Assembly: GCA_902806295.1 (NCBI GenBank)
Contig: CADCWB010000149.1
Span: 1-5,263, forward strand
DNA: 5,263 nt
Origin: an uncultured Sphingomonas sp.
Lineage (GTDB): Bacteria; Pseudomonadota; Alphaproteobacteria; Sphingomonadales; Sphingomonadaceae
Direction of reading: 5' to 3'
Made by a program: the position numbers and the translations under genes. Under the pieces are notes generated by a model. That model ran no database searches. It had not been told where the DNA came from and worked only from the letters and a program-made list of their open reading frames with translations. Positions 1-5,263 of this stretch are shown here, piece after piece (the stretch's first letter is position 1; each line of letters starts with the position of its first letter).

Positions 1-237
1 CGCGACGAACGGCTGCAGACCATCCTCCGCCTGATCACCGACTTCAACAAGAAGGATATCGCCGTTTCCGAGGAAACGCGCTTTGCCCAGGACCTCGAAT
101 GGGACAGCCTGACGGTGATGGATTTCGTCGCTGCGGTCGAGGACGAGTTCGACATCATCATCACCATGAACCGCGCCGCCGAGATCGAGTCGGTCGGACA
201 GTTGGTCGACGCCGTCGCCGAACTGAAGGGCGAGTAA
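1..237 (+). CDS. Acyl carrier protein dedicated to sphingolipid synthesis (5' end outside window)
   Basis: Frame 1 is open from the window edge to TAA at 235-237, giving 78 visible residues. The sequence shows an acyl-carrier fold: an N-terminal helix (LQTILRLITDFNK), the phosphopantetheine attachment motif LEWDSLTVMDF with the modified serine at visible residue 36, the acidic recognition helix FVAAVEDEFD, and a last helix VGQLVDAVAEL. The motif is DSLT rather than the DSLD of housekeeping AcpP, and the phrase DEFDIIITMN resembles the carrier proteins found beside spt genes in sphingomonads and Caulobacter. Carrier proteins are usually about 80 residues, so only a few N-terminal codons are missing. 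The inferred role is to present the long-chain acyl thioester in the cytoplasm to the palmitoyltransferase encoded immediately downstream. The carrier-protein identity is nearly certain; the sphingolipid role rests on gene context and recalled family resemblance. Confidence 0.92.
   Translation, partial: RDERLQTILRLITDFNKKDIAVSEETRFAQDLEWDSLTVMDFVAAVEDEFDIIITMNRAAEIESVGQLVDAVAELKGE
225..230 (+). promoter_or_regulatory. Ribosome binding site for spt, inside the end of the acyl carrier gene
   Basis: GAAGGG lies 7 bases before the GTG at 238, within the last codons of the carrier protein gene. It supports the GTG as the start of spt and means that ribosomes finishing the carrier gene end exactly where spt begins, the usual arrangement for translational coupling. 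Confidence 0.6.
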
Positions 238-1497
238 GTGACCGATCCCGGACTCGCCATGATCGCCGACGCTGCCGAGCCCGCTCCGCGCGGCACCTCG
301 CACGATCTGTTCAGCAAGTTCGATCCGCTGATCCAGCAGCGCGAGCAGCTGCTTTCGACCGGCCTGACCGACCCGTTCAACCTGGTGATGGAGCGGGTCG
401 AGAGCCCGACGGTCGCCATTTGCAGCGGGCGCCGCACCATTCTGCTCGGCACCTACAACTATATGGGCATGACCTTCGATCCGGACGTGATCGAAGCGGG
501 CAAGCAGGCGCTGGACGAGTTCGGCTCCGGGACGACGGGCAGCCGGGTGCTGAACGGCACCTACCAGGGCCATCGCGAATGCGAGGACGCGCTCAAGGAG
601 TTCTACGCCATGGATCATGCCATGGTGTTCTCGACCGGATACCAGGCGAACCTCGGGATCATTTCCACGCTAGCCGGCAAGGATGACTATATCATCCTGG
701 ACACCGACAGCCATGCGTCGATCTACGACGGCTGCGCGCTGGGCAATGCGCAGATCGTCGCTTTCCGCCACAACGACGTCGAAGCGCTGGAGAAGCGGCT
801 GAAGCGTTTGCCGCCGGAGGCCGGCAAGCTGGTGGTGCTGGAAGGCGTTTATTCCATGCTCGGCGACACCGCCCCGCTCAAGGAGATGGTCGCCATCTCC
901 AAGGCGCATGGCGCGATGGTGCTGGTCGACGAGGCGCATTCGATGGGTTTCATCGGCGAGCACGGCCGCGGCGTCGCCGAAGCTCAGGGCGTGATCGAAG
1001 ATGTCGACTTCATCATCGGCACCTTCTCCAAGTCGGTCGGCACAGTCGGCGGCTTCTGCGTATCGAACCACCCGAAGTTCGAGATCCTGCGTCTGGTCTG
1101 CCGGCCCTACGTCTTCACCGCCTCGCTACCGCCAAGCGTCGTAGCGACCGCCGCAACCTCTATCCGCAAGCTGATGCACGGCGGAAACAAGCGCGCGCAT
1201 CTGCTGGAGAACAGCAGGCGCCTGCACGGCGGGTTGAAGCAACTCGGCTTTCAACTCGGCACCGACCAGCCGCAGTCCGCCATCATCGCGGTCATTATGC
1301 CCGACCTGGAGCGCGGCGCAGCGATGTGGGAAGCGCTGCTGCACGAGGGCCTGTACGTGAACCTCGCCCGGCCGCCGGCAACCCCGCAAGGCATGACGCT
1401 GCTGCGCTGTTCGCTATGTGCCGAACATTGCGAGGAGCAGGTAAGCGAGATCCTTGGCATGTTCGAGGCCGCCGGCAAGAAGGTCGGCGTTATTTAG
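238..1497 (+). CDS. spt: Serine palmitoyltransferase (alpha-oxoamine synthase, PLP enzyme)
   Basis: This 419-residue protein catalyses decarboxylative condensation of L-serine with a long-chain acyl thioester to 3-ketosphinganine, the committed step of sphingolipid synthesis. It is a fold-type I PLP enzyme of the alpha-oxoamine synthase family, with no signal peptide or membrane segment, like the soluble bacterial homodimer. Visible active-site residues are His159 (DTDSHAS), which stacks on the cofactor ring, Asp231 and His234 (VDEAHSMG), the Schiff-base Lys265 (GTFSKSVGTVGG), and Arg378 (NLARPPATP). These numbers equal those I recall for the S. paucimobilis enzyme (about 420 residues), which supports the GTG start directly after the carrier gene's TAA. 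An internal ATG at 259 would be a less well supported start. Position 100 is Thr (GSGTTGSRVLNGT), where I recall Asn in S. paucimobilis. The relatives KBL and AONS are less likely, given the LLGTYNYMGMTFDPDV segment, the acp neighbour and the length. It forms an operon with acp and converges on the protease gene one base away. Confidence 0.95.
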   Translation: MTDPGLAMIADAAEPAPRGTSHDLFSKFDPLIQQREQLLSTGLTDPFNLVMERVESPTVAICSGRRTILLGTYNYMGMTFDPDVIEAGKQALDEFGSGTTGSRVLNGTYQGHRECEDALKEFYAMDHAMVFSTGYQANLGIISTLAGKDDYIILDTDSHASIYDGCALGNAQIVAFRHNDVEALEKRLKRLPPEAGKLVVLEGVYSMLGDTAPLKEMVAISKAHGAMVLVDEAHSMGFIGEHGRGVAEAQGVIEDVDFIIGTFSKSVGTVGGFCVSNHPKFEILRLVCRPYVFTASLPPSVVATAATSIRKLMHGGNKRAHLLENSRRLHGGLKQLGFQLGTDQPQSAIIAVIMPDLERGAAMWEALLHEGLYVNLARPPATPQGMTLLRCSLCAEHCEEQVSEILGMFEAAGKKVGVI

Positions 1498-1498
1498 C

Positions 1499-2683
1499 TC
1501 AGCCGCTAGCGGTAAGCAGGCGCCATCCGTCGGGCAGGTAGTCCACCGACATATAGTAATAGAAAGCACAGGCGTTTCCTTCCAGGAAGGCACCGCCCTT
1601 CAACACGCCAAGCGCCGTGGTCCCGACGTATACCGGCGCTCCGCTGTCGCCCCGGCGGCATTGCGGACCCCGCACGGTGACCCAACTGGCTGAGCACAGG
1701 CCGCCGCACAGCTCACCGGGCGGAGCGAAGTCAGTCAGCTCTACTTCCGCGCAGCTTGCGCCGGAGGCCTCACCGCGCTTGCAGACCCAATCGCCGGCGC
1801 GGGTCATCGGTCTCGTCAGCCAGCCGGTCACGGGCCGGGCGATGGTTCGGGGCGTGTCCGTGAACAGTAGTGGCGGCTCGCCGCCGACCCCGGTGTGCAC
1901 CTGCACGTCACGGTAGGCGGTGCCCCATTGACCCGCGAACTTCAGCAAGCGCTCCTCGCCGTCCGGCCCGCGATAGCTCATCTGGTCGGCGCAATGGGCG
2001 GCCGTGGTAACACCGCGCTCGGCGCCTCGGCCCACGAGAAAGCCGGTCGTGCAAATGGTGCGCAGGCCAGTGCCTTCACTGACCACGCGCGATCCGCCGA
2101 CAGCGCCGGCGTTCTCGAAGCTCGCAATAATCGGGCGGACCTCCACCGGCACGCCGGTCAGCAAGCTCAACTCCGCCGCGACCTCCACGACCGGCCGGAT
2201 CACGGCGGAAGCGCGTTGAAAGACGAGCAGGCGACCGGTGCGCGGATCGTGGCCGATCCCGCGGGTGCCCGGAACCGCCCGCGCGATCTCGCTGCGGTAA
2301 CGATCAATCACAGCTAGGACCTGGGCTCGTGTTGCCTCTGCTCCACCTCTGATCGTAACCGGCACCTTGTCGGGCCCGACCGGCAGCAGCAACTCGGTCG
2401 CGGGCTGCTCTCCCTTGAGCAACACAATCAACCGATAGTCGGGTGAATGCTGAAAATAGAGTCCGGCCAAGCGATCGCCGAACCGCACGCGCAAGCGATC
2501 GCTCTCGGCAACGCTGGCAAGCTGGAGACGTAGTCGCCGCTCGGCTTCGGAGCCGGAGACCTGATGCGCAATCGCGTAGGTGGCGGCGTCGCGCGCCAGG
2601 GCTTGCGCGGGAGTGTCGACAGCAGGATCAGCCGCAGTTGCGGAGGTGGCGAGCAGCAACAGGACAGCCGGGAGGATGCGCAT
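1499..2683 (-). CDS. Secreted trypsin-fold serine protease with pro-domain (S1 family, streptogrisin/alpha-lytic-like)
   Basis: The preferred ATG gives 394 residues. Numbered from there, residues 1-18 form a signal peptide (MRILPAVLLLLATSATAA, cleavage near ATA/ADP), about 19-190 form a pro-region, and about 193-394 a chymotrypsin-fold domain. The triad is His230 (TTAAHC), Asp259 (YRDVQVH) and Ser347 (RRGDSGAP). Eight cysteines in the protease domain suggest up to four disulfides, including one beside the catalytic His and the VC-x9-C loop (VCKRGEASGASC) typical of streptogrisin and alpha-lytic proteases. The pro-region phrase YFQHSPDYRLIVLLKG resembles folding pro-domains of those enzymes. 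The motif reads GDSGAP rather than GDSGGP. It likely acts in the periplasm or outside the cell after pro-domain removal; its substrate is unknown. An in-frame GTG at 2749 would add 22 residues, but would make one over-long hydrophobic N-terminus and leave only 20 bases before the divergent kinase. The shorter start also lacks a strong Shine-Dalgarno sequence, so the start is not settled. Confidence 0.85.
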   Translation of the reverse strand: MRILPAVLLLLATSATAADPAVDTPAQALARDAATYAIAHQVSGSEAERRLRLQLASVAESDRLRVRFGDRLAGLYFQHSPDYRLIVLLKGEQPATELLLPVGPDKVPVTIRGGAEATRAQVLAVIDRYRSEIARAVPGTRGIGHDPRTGRLLVFQRASAVIRPVVEVAAELSLLTGVPVEVRPIIASFENAGAVGGSRVVSEGTGLRTICTTGFLVGRGAERGVTTAAHCADQMSYRGPDGEERLLKFAGQWGTAYRDVQVHTGVGGEPPLLFTDTPRTIARPVTGWLTRPMTRAGDWVCKRGEASGASCAEVELTDFAPPGELCGGLCSASWVTVRGPQCRRGDSGAPVYVGTTALGVLKGGAFLEGNACAFYYYMSVDYLPDGWRLLTASG

Positions 2684-2769
2684 TGCGGAGCTGACTAGCA
2701 GGACCAAGCTGAACAAATAGCCTAATTGCCGGGTAGCGCGCGCTTGCACACCGCCCTAGAGTCATCGGC
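2684..2769. promoter_or_regulatory. Divergent intergenic region, probable promoters for protease and kinase
   Basis: These 86 bases separate the two divergent starts. An AT-rich patch (GAACAAATAGCCTAATTG, 2711-2728) stands out in a GC-rich window and is where promoter melting is most likely, but I find no convincing -35/-10 pair in either direction. AGCGCGCGCT at 2735-2744 is a perfect 10-base palindrome that could be an operator or chance in GC-rich DNA. If the protease instead starts at the GTG at 2749, most of this stretch is coding. Confidence 0.45.
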
Positions 2770-4734
2770 ATGACGGCGGCCGGCGAGGACCGAAGCTTCA
2801 TTTGGCGCCGCGGGGGCGCGGCTGCCGGAGCCTTGTTCGCGACCCTGGTGCTGCTCGGCATGGTCTTGCTGGTGGCGATGTCGAACGAGGCCCGGGACGC
2901 GGCGCTCGATCGTGAGCGCAACGCCTACAACGTAACTTTGCTGGTGCGAACGGTGGATGCGACGATCTCCCGCTCGGAAGCCGCGCTTGGCCGTTTCGTC
3001 CTCGACGAGGATGTCAGCCAAGAAGGCAGCGGCGCCATCTATGCCGACCAGTGGCGGCGGGCTGGGCACCAGATACAGCAGCTTGCCGAGCAAGTGCGTC
3101 GCAATCGTGCGCAGCGCGAGCGGGTGGAACAGCTGAGTGACCTTTACCAGCAGCGTGGGGCTGAGCTCGGCCAGGCCGCGCGCGCAGCTGCCGCGAAGCA
3201 GGGCCAGGGCGGCGCGCCGCTCTACTACGCCGCGTCCCTGTCCGAAACCGGACCCGAGCTGCGCGACATGCTGGCGGAGATCGCCAACGCCGAGCGGCGC
3301 GAGTTGCGGCGCAGCATGCTGAGGACCAGGTTCTTCTCCGCTGAGGCAGACCGACTGACGGATTATCTGTCATGGCTTGGGCTGGTCGTCGGGCTGGGCG
3401 CGATCGGCTTGGGCTTTCTGGCCATCCAGGTGCTGCGCGAAAACATCCTTGCCCGGCGGGAAGCCGAGACGCTGGAGCGGGCGGTCGCGATGCGCACGCA
3501 GGAGCTCAGCACAGCCAACGCGGCGCTGAAGGCGGAGGCGGAGGAGCGCGCAGCGGCGGAAGCACAGCTGCGCCAGGCGCAGAAGATGGAGGCGGTCGGC
3601 CAGTTGACCGGCGGCATCGCGCACGACTTCAACAACATGCTGGCCGTGGTCGTCGGCGGCATCGATCTTGCCCGCAGGCGGATGAATGGGCCCAAGCGTG
3701 AAGTGCTGGTGCAGCTCGACAATGCCATGGAGGGTGCCACGCGCGCGGCCGCCCTGACCCGCCGGCTGCTGTCGTTCGCCCGCTCCGAGCCGCTGCTTCC
3801 TGCGCGGGTCGATCCGTCGGAACTGGTCGGCGGCATGTCCGAGCTACTCGATCGTACGCTCGGCGAGCGGGTTCGCGTGGCGGTGCGGTCGGTTGCCCGT
3901 GCCTGGCCGATCTTCGTCGATCCGCACCAGCTCGAGAATGCCGTTCTCAACCTAGCGGTCAACGCCCGCGATGCCATGAATGGCGACGGGGTGGTAAGCA
4001 TTGCGACGGAGAACGTGACGGTCGCCGCCGGCGAGGTCGGTGATATCCGCGCCGGGGACTATGTTCGGGTTTCGGTATCCGACACTGGCTGCGGCATGAC
4101 CCCGGAAGTGCGGGAACGGGCCTTCGAGCCGTTCTTCACCACCAAGGAAGTCGGCAAGGGCACAGGTCTCGGCCTGTCGCAGATCTTCGGCTTCGCTCAC
4201 CAGTCGGGCGGCGAAGTGGGTATCGTGAGCACAGTAGGCGTGGGCACCACCGTTTCCATCTATCTGCCCCGGGCGCAAGCCGCGCAGGCAGAAGTAAGGA
4301 TGCACCCGGCTATGCAGCAATACAGGGAGGCCGAGATCGCGGTGGCGGGAGCGCGCATCCTCTTGGTTGAGGACGACCCCCGGGTTCGCTCGGCTACGGT
4401 GGGCGCACTGGAAGACCTGGACTACCAGCCCGTATCCTGTTCCTCTGGCGCCGAAGCGATCGCGCTATTCGATGCTCAGGAATTCGATCTCGTCATCTCA
4501 GACGTGATCATGCCCGAGATGACCGGGCCGGAACTGGTGCGTGAACTGAAGCTGCGCCGCCCGCAGACCGCAATCCTGTTCGTCACCGGATACGTCGGCG
4601 AAGGTGAAGGTGGCGACCTGGTCGGCTACGAACTCCTGCGCAAGCCATTCACCGTCACTGCGCTGGCGACCGCGGTATCCACCGCTCTGGGCAGAAGCTC
4701 AGCCGACGGCGAACCGCGACGCGCCGCCGGCTAG
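2770..4734 (+). CDS. Membrane-bound hybrid sensor histidine kinase with C-terminal receiver
   Basis: This 654-residue protein has a short cytoplasmic start, TM1 at about 17-37, a periplasmic helical region at about 38-200 that looks like a CHASE3-type sensor, and TM2 at about 201-221. A coiled-coil signalling helix (about 225-272) leads directly into HisKA with no PAS domain. The phosphorylatable residue is His285 in [11 protein letters not shown], the HDFNN form typical of CckA-like kinases. The ATPase domain shows the N box ([10 protein letters not shown], Asn398), G1 (DTGCGM, 438-443), F box (FEPFF, 452-456), G2 (GTGLGL, 464-469) and GTTVSIYLP. The receiver (about 528-640) has acidic Glu534/Asp535/Asp536, phosphoacceptor Asp578 (ISDVIMP), Thr606 and Lys625, so it looks fully functional. 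No separate response regulator or Hpt protein lies in the window, so the output partner is unknown. The ATG is followed at once by a good first membrane helix. The gene diverges from the protease gene, and its stop overlaps that of the next minus-strand gene. Confidence 0.93.
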   Translation: MTAAGEDRSFIWRRGGAAAGALFATLVLLGMVLLVAMSNEARDAALDRERNAYNVTLLVRTVDATISRSEAALGRFVLDEDVSQEGSGAIYADQWRRAGHQIQQLAEQVRRNRAQRERVEQLSDLYQQRGAELGQAARAAAAKQGQGGAPLYYAASLSETGPELRDMLAEIANAERRELRRSMLRTRFFSAEADRLTDYLSWLGLVVGLGAIGLGFLAIQVLRENILARREAETLERAVAMRTQELSTANAALKAEAEERAAAEAQLRQAQKMEAVGQLTGGIAHDFNNMLAVVVGGIDLARRRMNGPKREVLVQLDNAMEGATRAAALTRRLLSFARSEPLLPARVDPSELVGGMSELLDRTLGERVRVAVRSVARAWPIFVDPHQLENAVLNLAVNARDAMNGDGVVSIATENVTVAAGEVGDIRAGDYVRVSVSDTGCGMTPEVRERAFEPFFTTKEVGKGTGLGLSQIFGFAHQSGGEVGIVSTVGVGTTVSIYLPRAQAAQAEVRMHPAMQQYREAEIAVAGARILLVEDDPRVRSATVGALEDLDYQPVSCSSGAEAIALFDAQEFDLVISDVIMPEMTGPELVRELKLRRPQTAILFVTGYVGEGEGGDLVGYELLRKPFTVTALATAVSTALGRSSADGEPRRAAG

Positions 4735-5186
4735 CGGATCGCCTTCGACTTCAGCAGTCGGGGTGCAAGCGTCAAGGCAGCAAGTATTGGCCAGCGCCGT
4801 TGCCAAGGCTTCAACTGGAAATTGGTGCCGGCGTGGCGATTGATCTTCCAGACGATGTAGTCGGCTCCGCCCGCATAGGTCGCAGTGGCCTTGGCCAGGC
4901 GAAGCACCGAAAGAGCCTTTCCTTCCATCCGGCGCCGTGGCCAACCGGCATGCCGCCGACGGCCCTCGGCCCGAGCGGCGGCCAGTGCCGGAGCGGTGAA
5001 GCGGCGGTAGCGTTCCGGGTCGGCATCGACCACGGAGCCGGCCCTTCCCTTCTTCTCCGCACGCAGCTCTGCGGAGTAAGTCAGCGCGAACGCTGCTCGC
5101 CAAAGATCGAGCGGCGGCTGATCGTTGGGCAGCGAAGCCAGCGCAGCGCTCAGCAGGGTCGGTGCGGCGCGGGCGACAGCGGCCAC
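4731..5186 (-). CDS. Uncharacterised protein with a WKINRHAG C-terminal region
   Basis: I do not recognise a named family. The GTG at 5186 gives 151 residues and is preceded by GGAGG with an 8-base spacer, the best ribosome site in the area; an in-frame TTG at 5225 would give 164 residues, and the frame stays open to the window edge. The protein is rich in Ala and Arg, with no signal peptide. It has an N-terminal helical part (LDLWRAAFALTYSAELRAEKKGR), an Arg-rich middle (EGRRRHAGWPRRRMEGK), and a distinctive end GGADYIVWKINRHAG, then LKPWQRRWPILAALTLAPRLL, a short hydrophobic amphipathic stretch that could touch a membrane. Codon choice is GC-rich at third positions, as expected for a real gene. 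I have a vague impression of similar C-termini in uncharacterised alphaproteobacterial proteins near lipid genes, but this is not evidence of function. It converges on the kinase gene and shares CTAG for the two stop codons. Confidence 0.72.
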   Translation of the reverse strand: MAAVARAAPTLLSAALASLPNDQPPLDLWRAAFALTYSAELRAEKKGRAGSVVDADPERYRRFTAPALAAARAEGRRRHAGWPRRRMEGKALSVLRLAKATATYAGGADYIVWKINRHAGTNFQLKPWQRRWPILAALTLAPRLLKSKAIR

Positions 5187-5194
5187 CGCCCTGG

Positions 5195-5199
5195 CCTCC
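5195..5199 (-). promoter_or_regulatory. Strong Shine-Dalgarno (GGAGG) favouring the GTG start at 5186
   Basis: On the minus strand GGAGG is followed by 8 bases and then GTG. No comparable site precedes the alternative TTG at 5225. It lies just downstream of the TGA at 5211-5209 that could end an upstream gene, fitting a tightly packed operon. Confidence 0.5.
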
Positions 5200-5208
5200 G
5201 CCGCGATG

Positions 5209-5263
5209 TCAGACGACCAGACCAAGCGTGATGGCTGAGCGAACCGCGCCCAGACCGAAACGC
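5209..5263 (-). CDS. Possible C-terminal end of an upstream minus-strand gene (5' part outside window)
   Basis: A second minus-strand frame is open from the window edge to TGA at 5211-5209 and reads RFGLGAVRSAITLGLVV before the stop. Only 17 codons are visible, so no function can be given. It is a plausible protein terminus (a hydrophobic Ala/Leu/Val stretch). If real, it ends 22 bases before the GTG at 5186, giving a compact same-strand operon with the uncharacterised gene. The alternatives are that the downstream gene itself starts at or beyond 5225, or that a plus-strand gene starts at the ATG at 5231. Confidence 0.3.
   Translation of the reverse strand, partial: RFGLGAVRSAITLGLVV

Noticed and set aside
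99..686. Plus-strand open frame of 195 codons across the carrier gene and spt
   Set aside because: It lies in another frame over two clearly real genes and its translation is low-complexity Arg/His-rich; a GC-rich shadow.
1578..1590. CCTTCC-A-GGAAGG inverted repeat as a terminator
   Set aside because: It lies inside the protease coding region, has no T-run, and its stem is short; it is explained by coding sequence.
1895..2317. Plus-strand open frame of 140 codons opposite the protease gene
   Set aside because: It overlaps the protease domain and pro-region on the opposite strand, with no recognisable motif and shadow-like composition.
2684..2749. N-terminal extension of the protease to a GTG at 2749
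   Set aside because: AGGGCGG upstream is a possible ribosome site, but the extension destroys a textbook signal peptide and removes the divergent promoter space. Kept as an alternative start only.
3530..3550. GGCGGAGGCGGAGGAG as a DNA repeat
   Set aside because: It encodes the Ala/Glu-rich coiled coil before HisKA; the repetition reflects helix composition.
3363..4001. Antisense open frame of 212 codons inside the kinase gene
   Set aside because: Its Ser/Arg/Ala-rich translation shows no domain, while the sense strand carries intact HisKA motifs.
4800..5231. Plus-strand open frame of 143 codons at the right edge
   Set aside because: It runs antisense to the uncharacterised gene, whose frame has the better composition, ribosome site and stop arrangement.
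5231..5263. Start of a plus-strand gene at the ATG at 5231 (MAERTAPRPKR)
   Set aside because: No Shine-Dalgarno precedes it and only 11 codons are visible; the minus-strand readings fit better. It cannot be excluded without more sequence.

Overview
The window looks like a chromosomal segment of a sphingolipid-producing alphaproteobacterium, most likely a sphingomonad. It is GC-rich throughout. Its first two genes are a dedicated acyl carrier protein and a serine palmitoyltransferase that closely resembles, residue number for residue number, the soluble homodimeric enzyme of Sphingomonas paucimobilis. This attribution is from memory of the family, not from a search.

Layout: (1) 1-1497, plus strand: the 3' part of an acyl carrier protein gene followed with no gap by spt. 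The two are translationally adjacent and together load and condense the acyl chain in the first step of sphingolipid synthesis. (2) 1499-2683, minus strand: a secreted, pro-domain-bearing trypsin-fold serine protease with a complete catalytic triad. It converges on spt with one base between the stop codons. (3) 2684-2769: a short divergent intergenic region with a local AT-rich patch, the only real regulatory space in the window. (4) 2770-4734, plus strand: a membrane-bound hybrid histidine kinase with a periplasmic helical sensor, HisKA, HATPase and a C-terminal receiver domain. (5) 4731-5186, minus strand: a small conserved-looking gene of unknown function. Its stop codon overlaps that of the kinase through a shared CTAG. 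(6) 5209-5263, minus strand: possibly the last codons of another gene upstream of it in the same operon.

How the parts may work together: acp and spt certainly belong together. The divergent protease and kinase share one promoter region and both act at or beyond the inner membrane, so co-regulation is plausible but unproven. The protease/kinase pair appears to sit between the sphingolipid genes and the minus-strand gene pair at the right edge. I see no RNA genes, mobile elements, CRISPR arrays or long repeats. No clearly novel system is evident. The most useful leads are the uncharacterised gene at the right edge, the Thr at position 100 of the palmitoyltransferase, and the protease/kinase pair.
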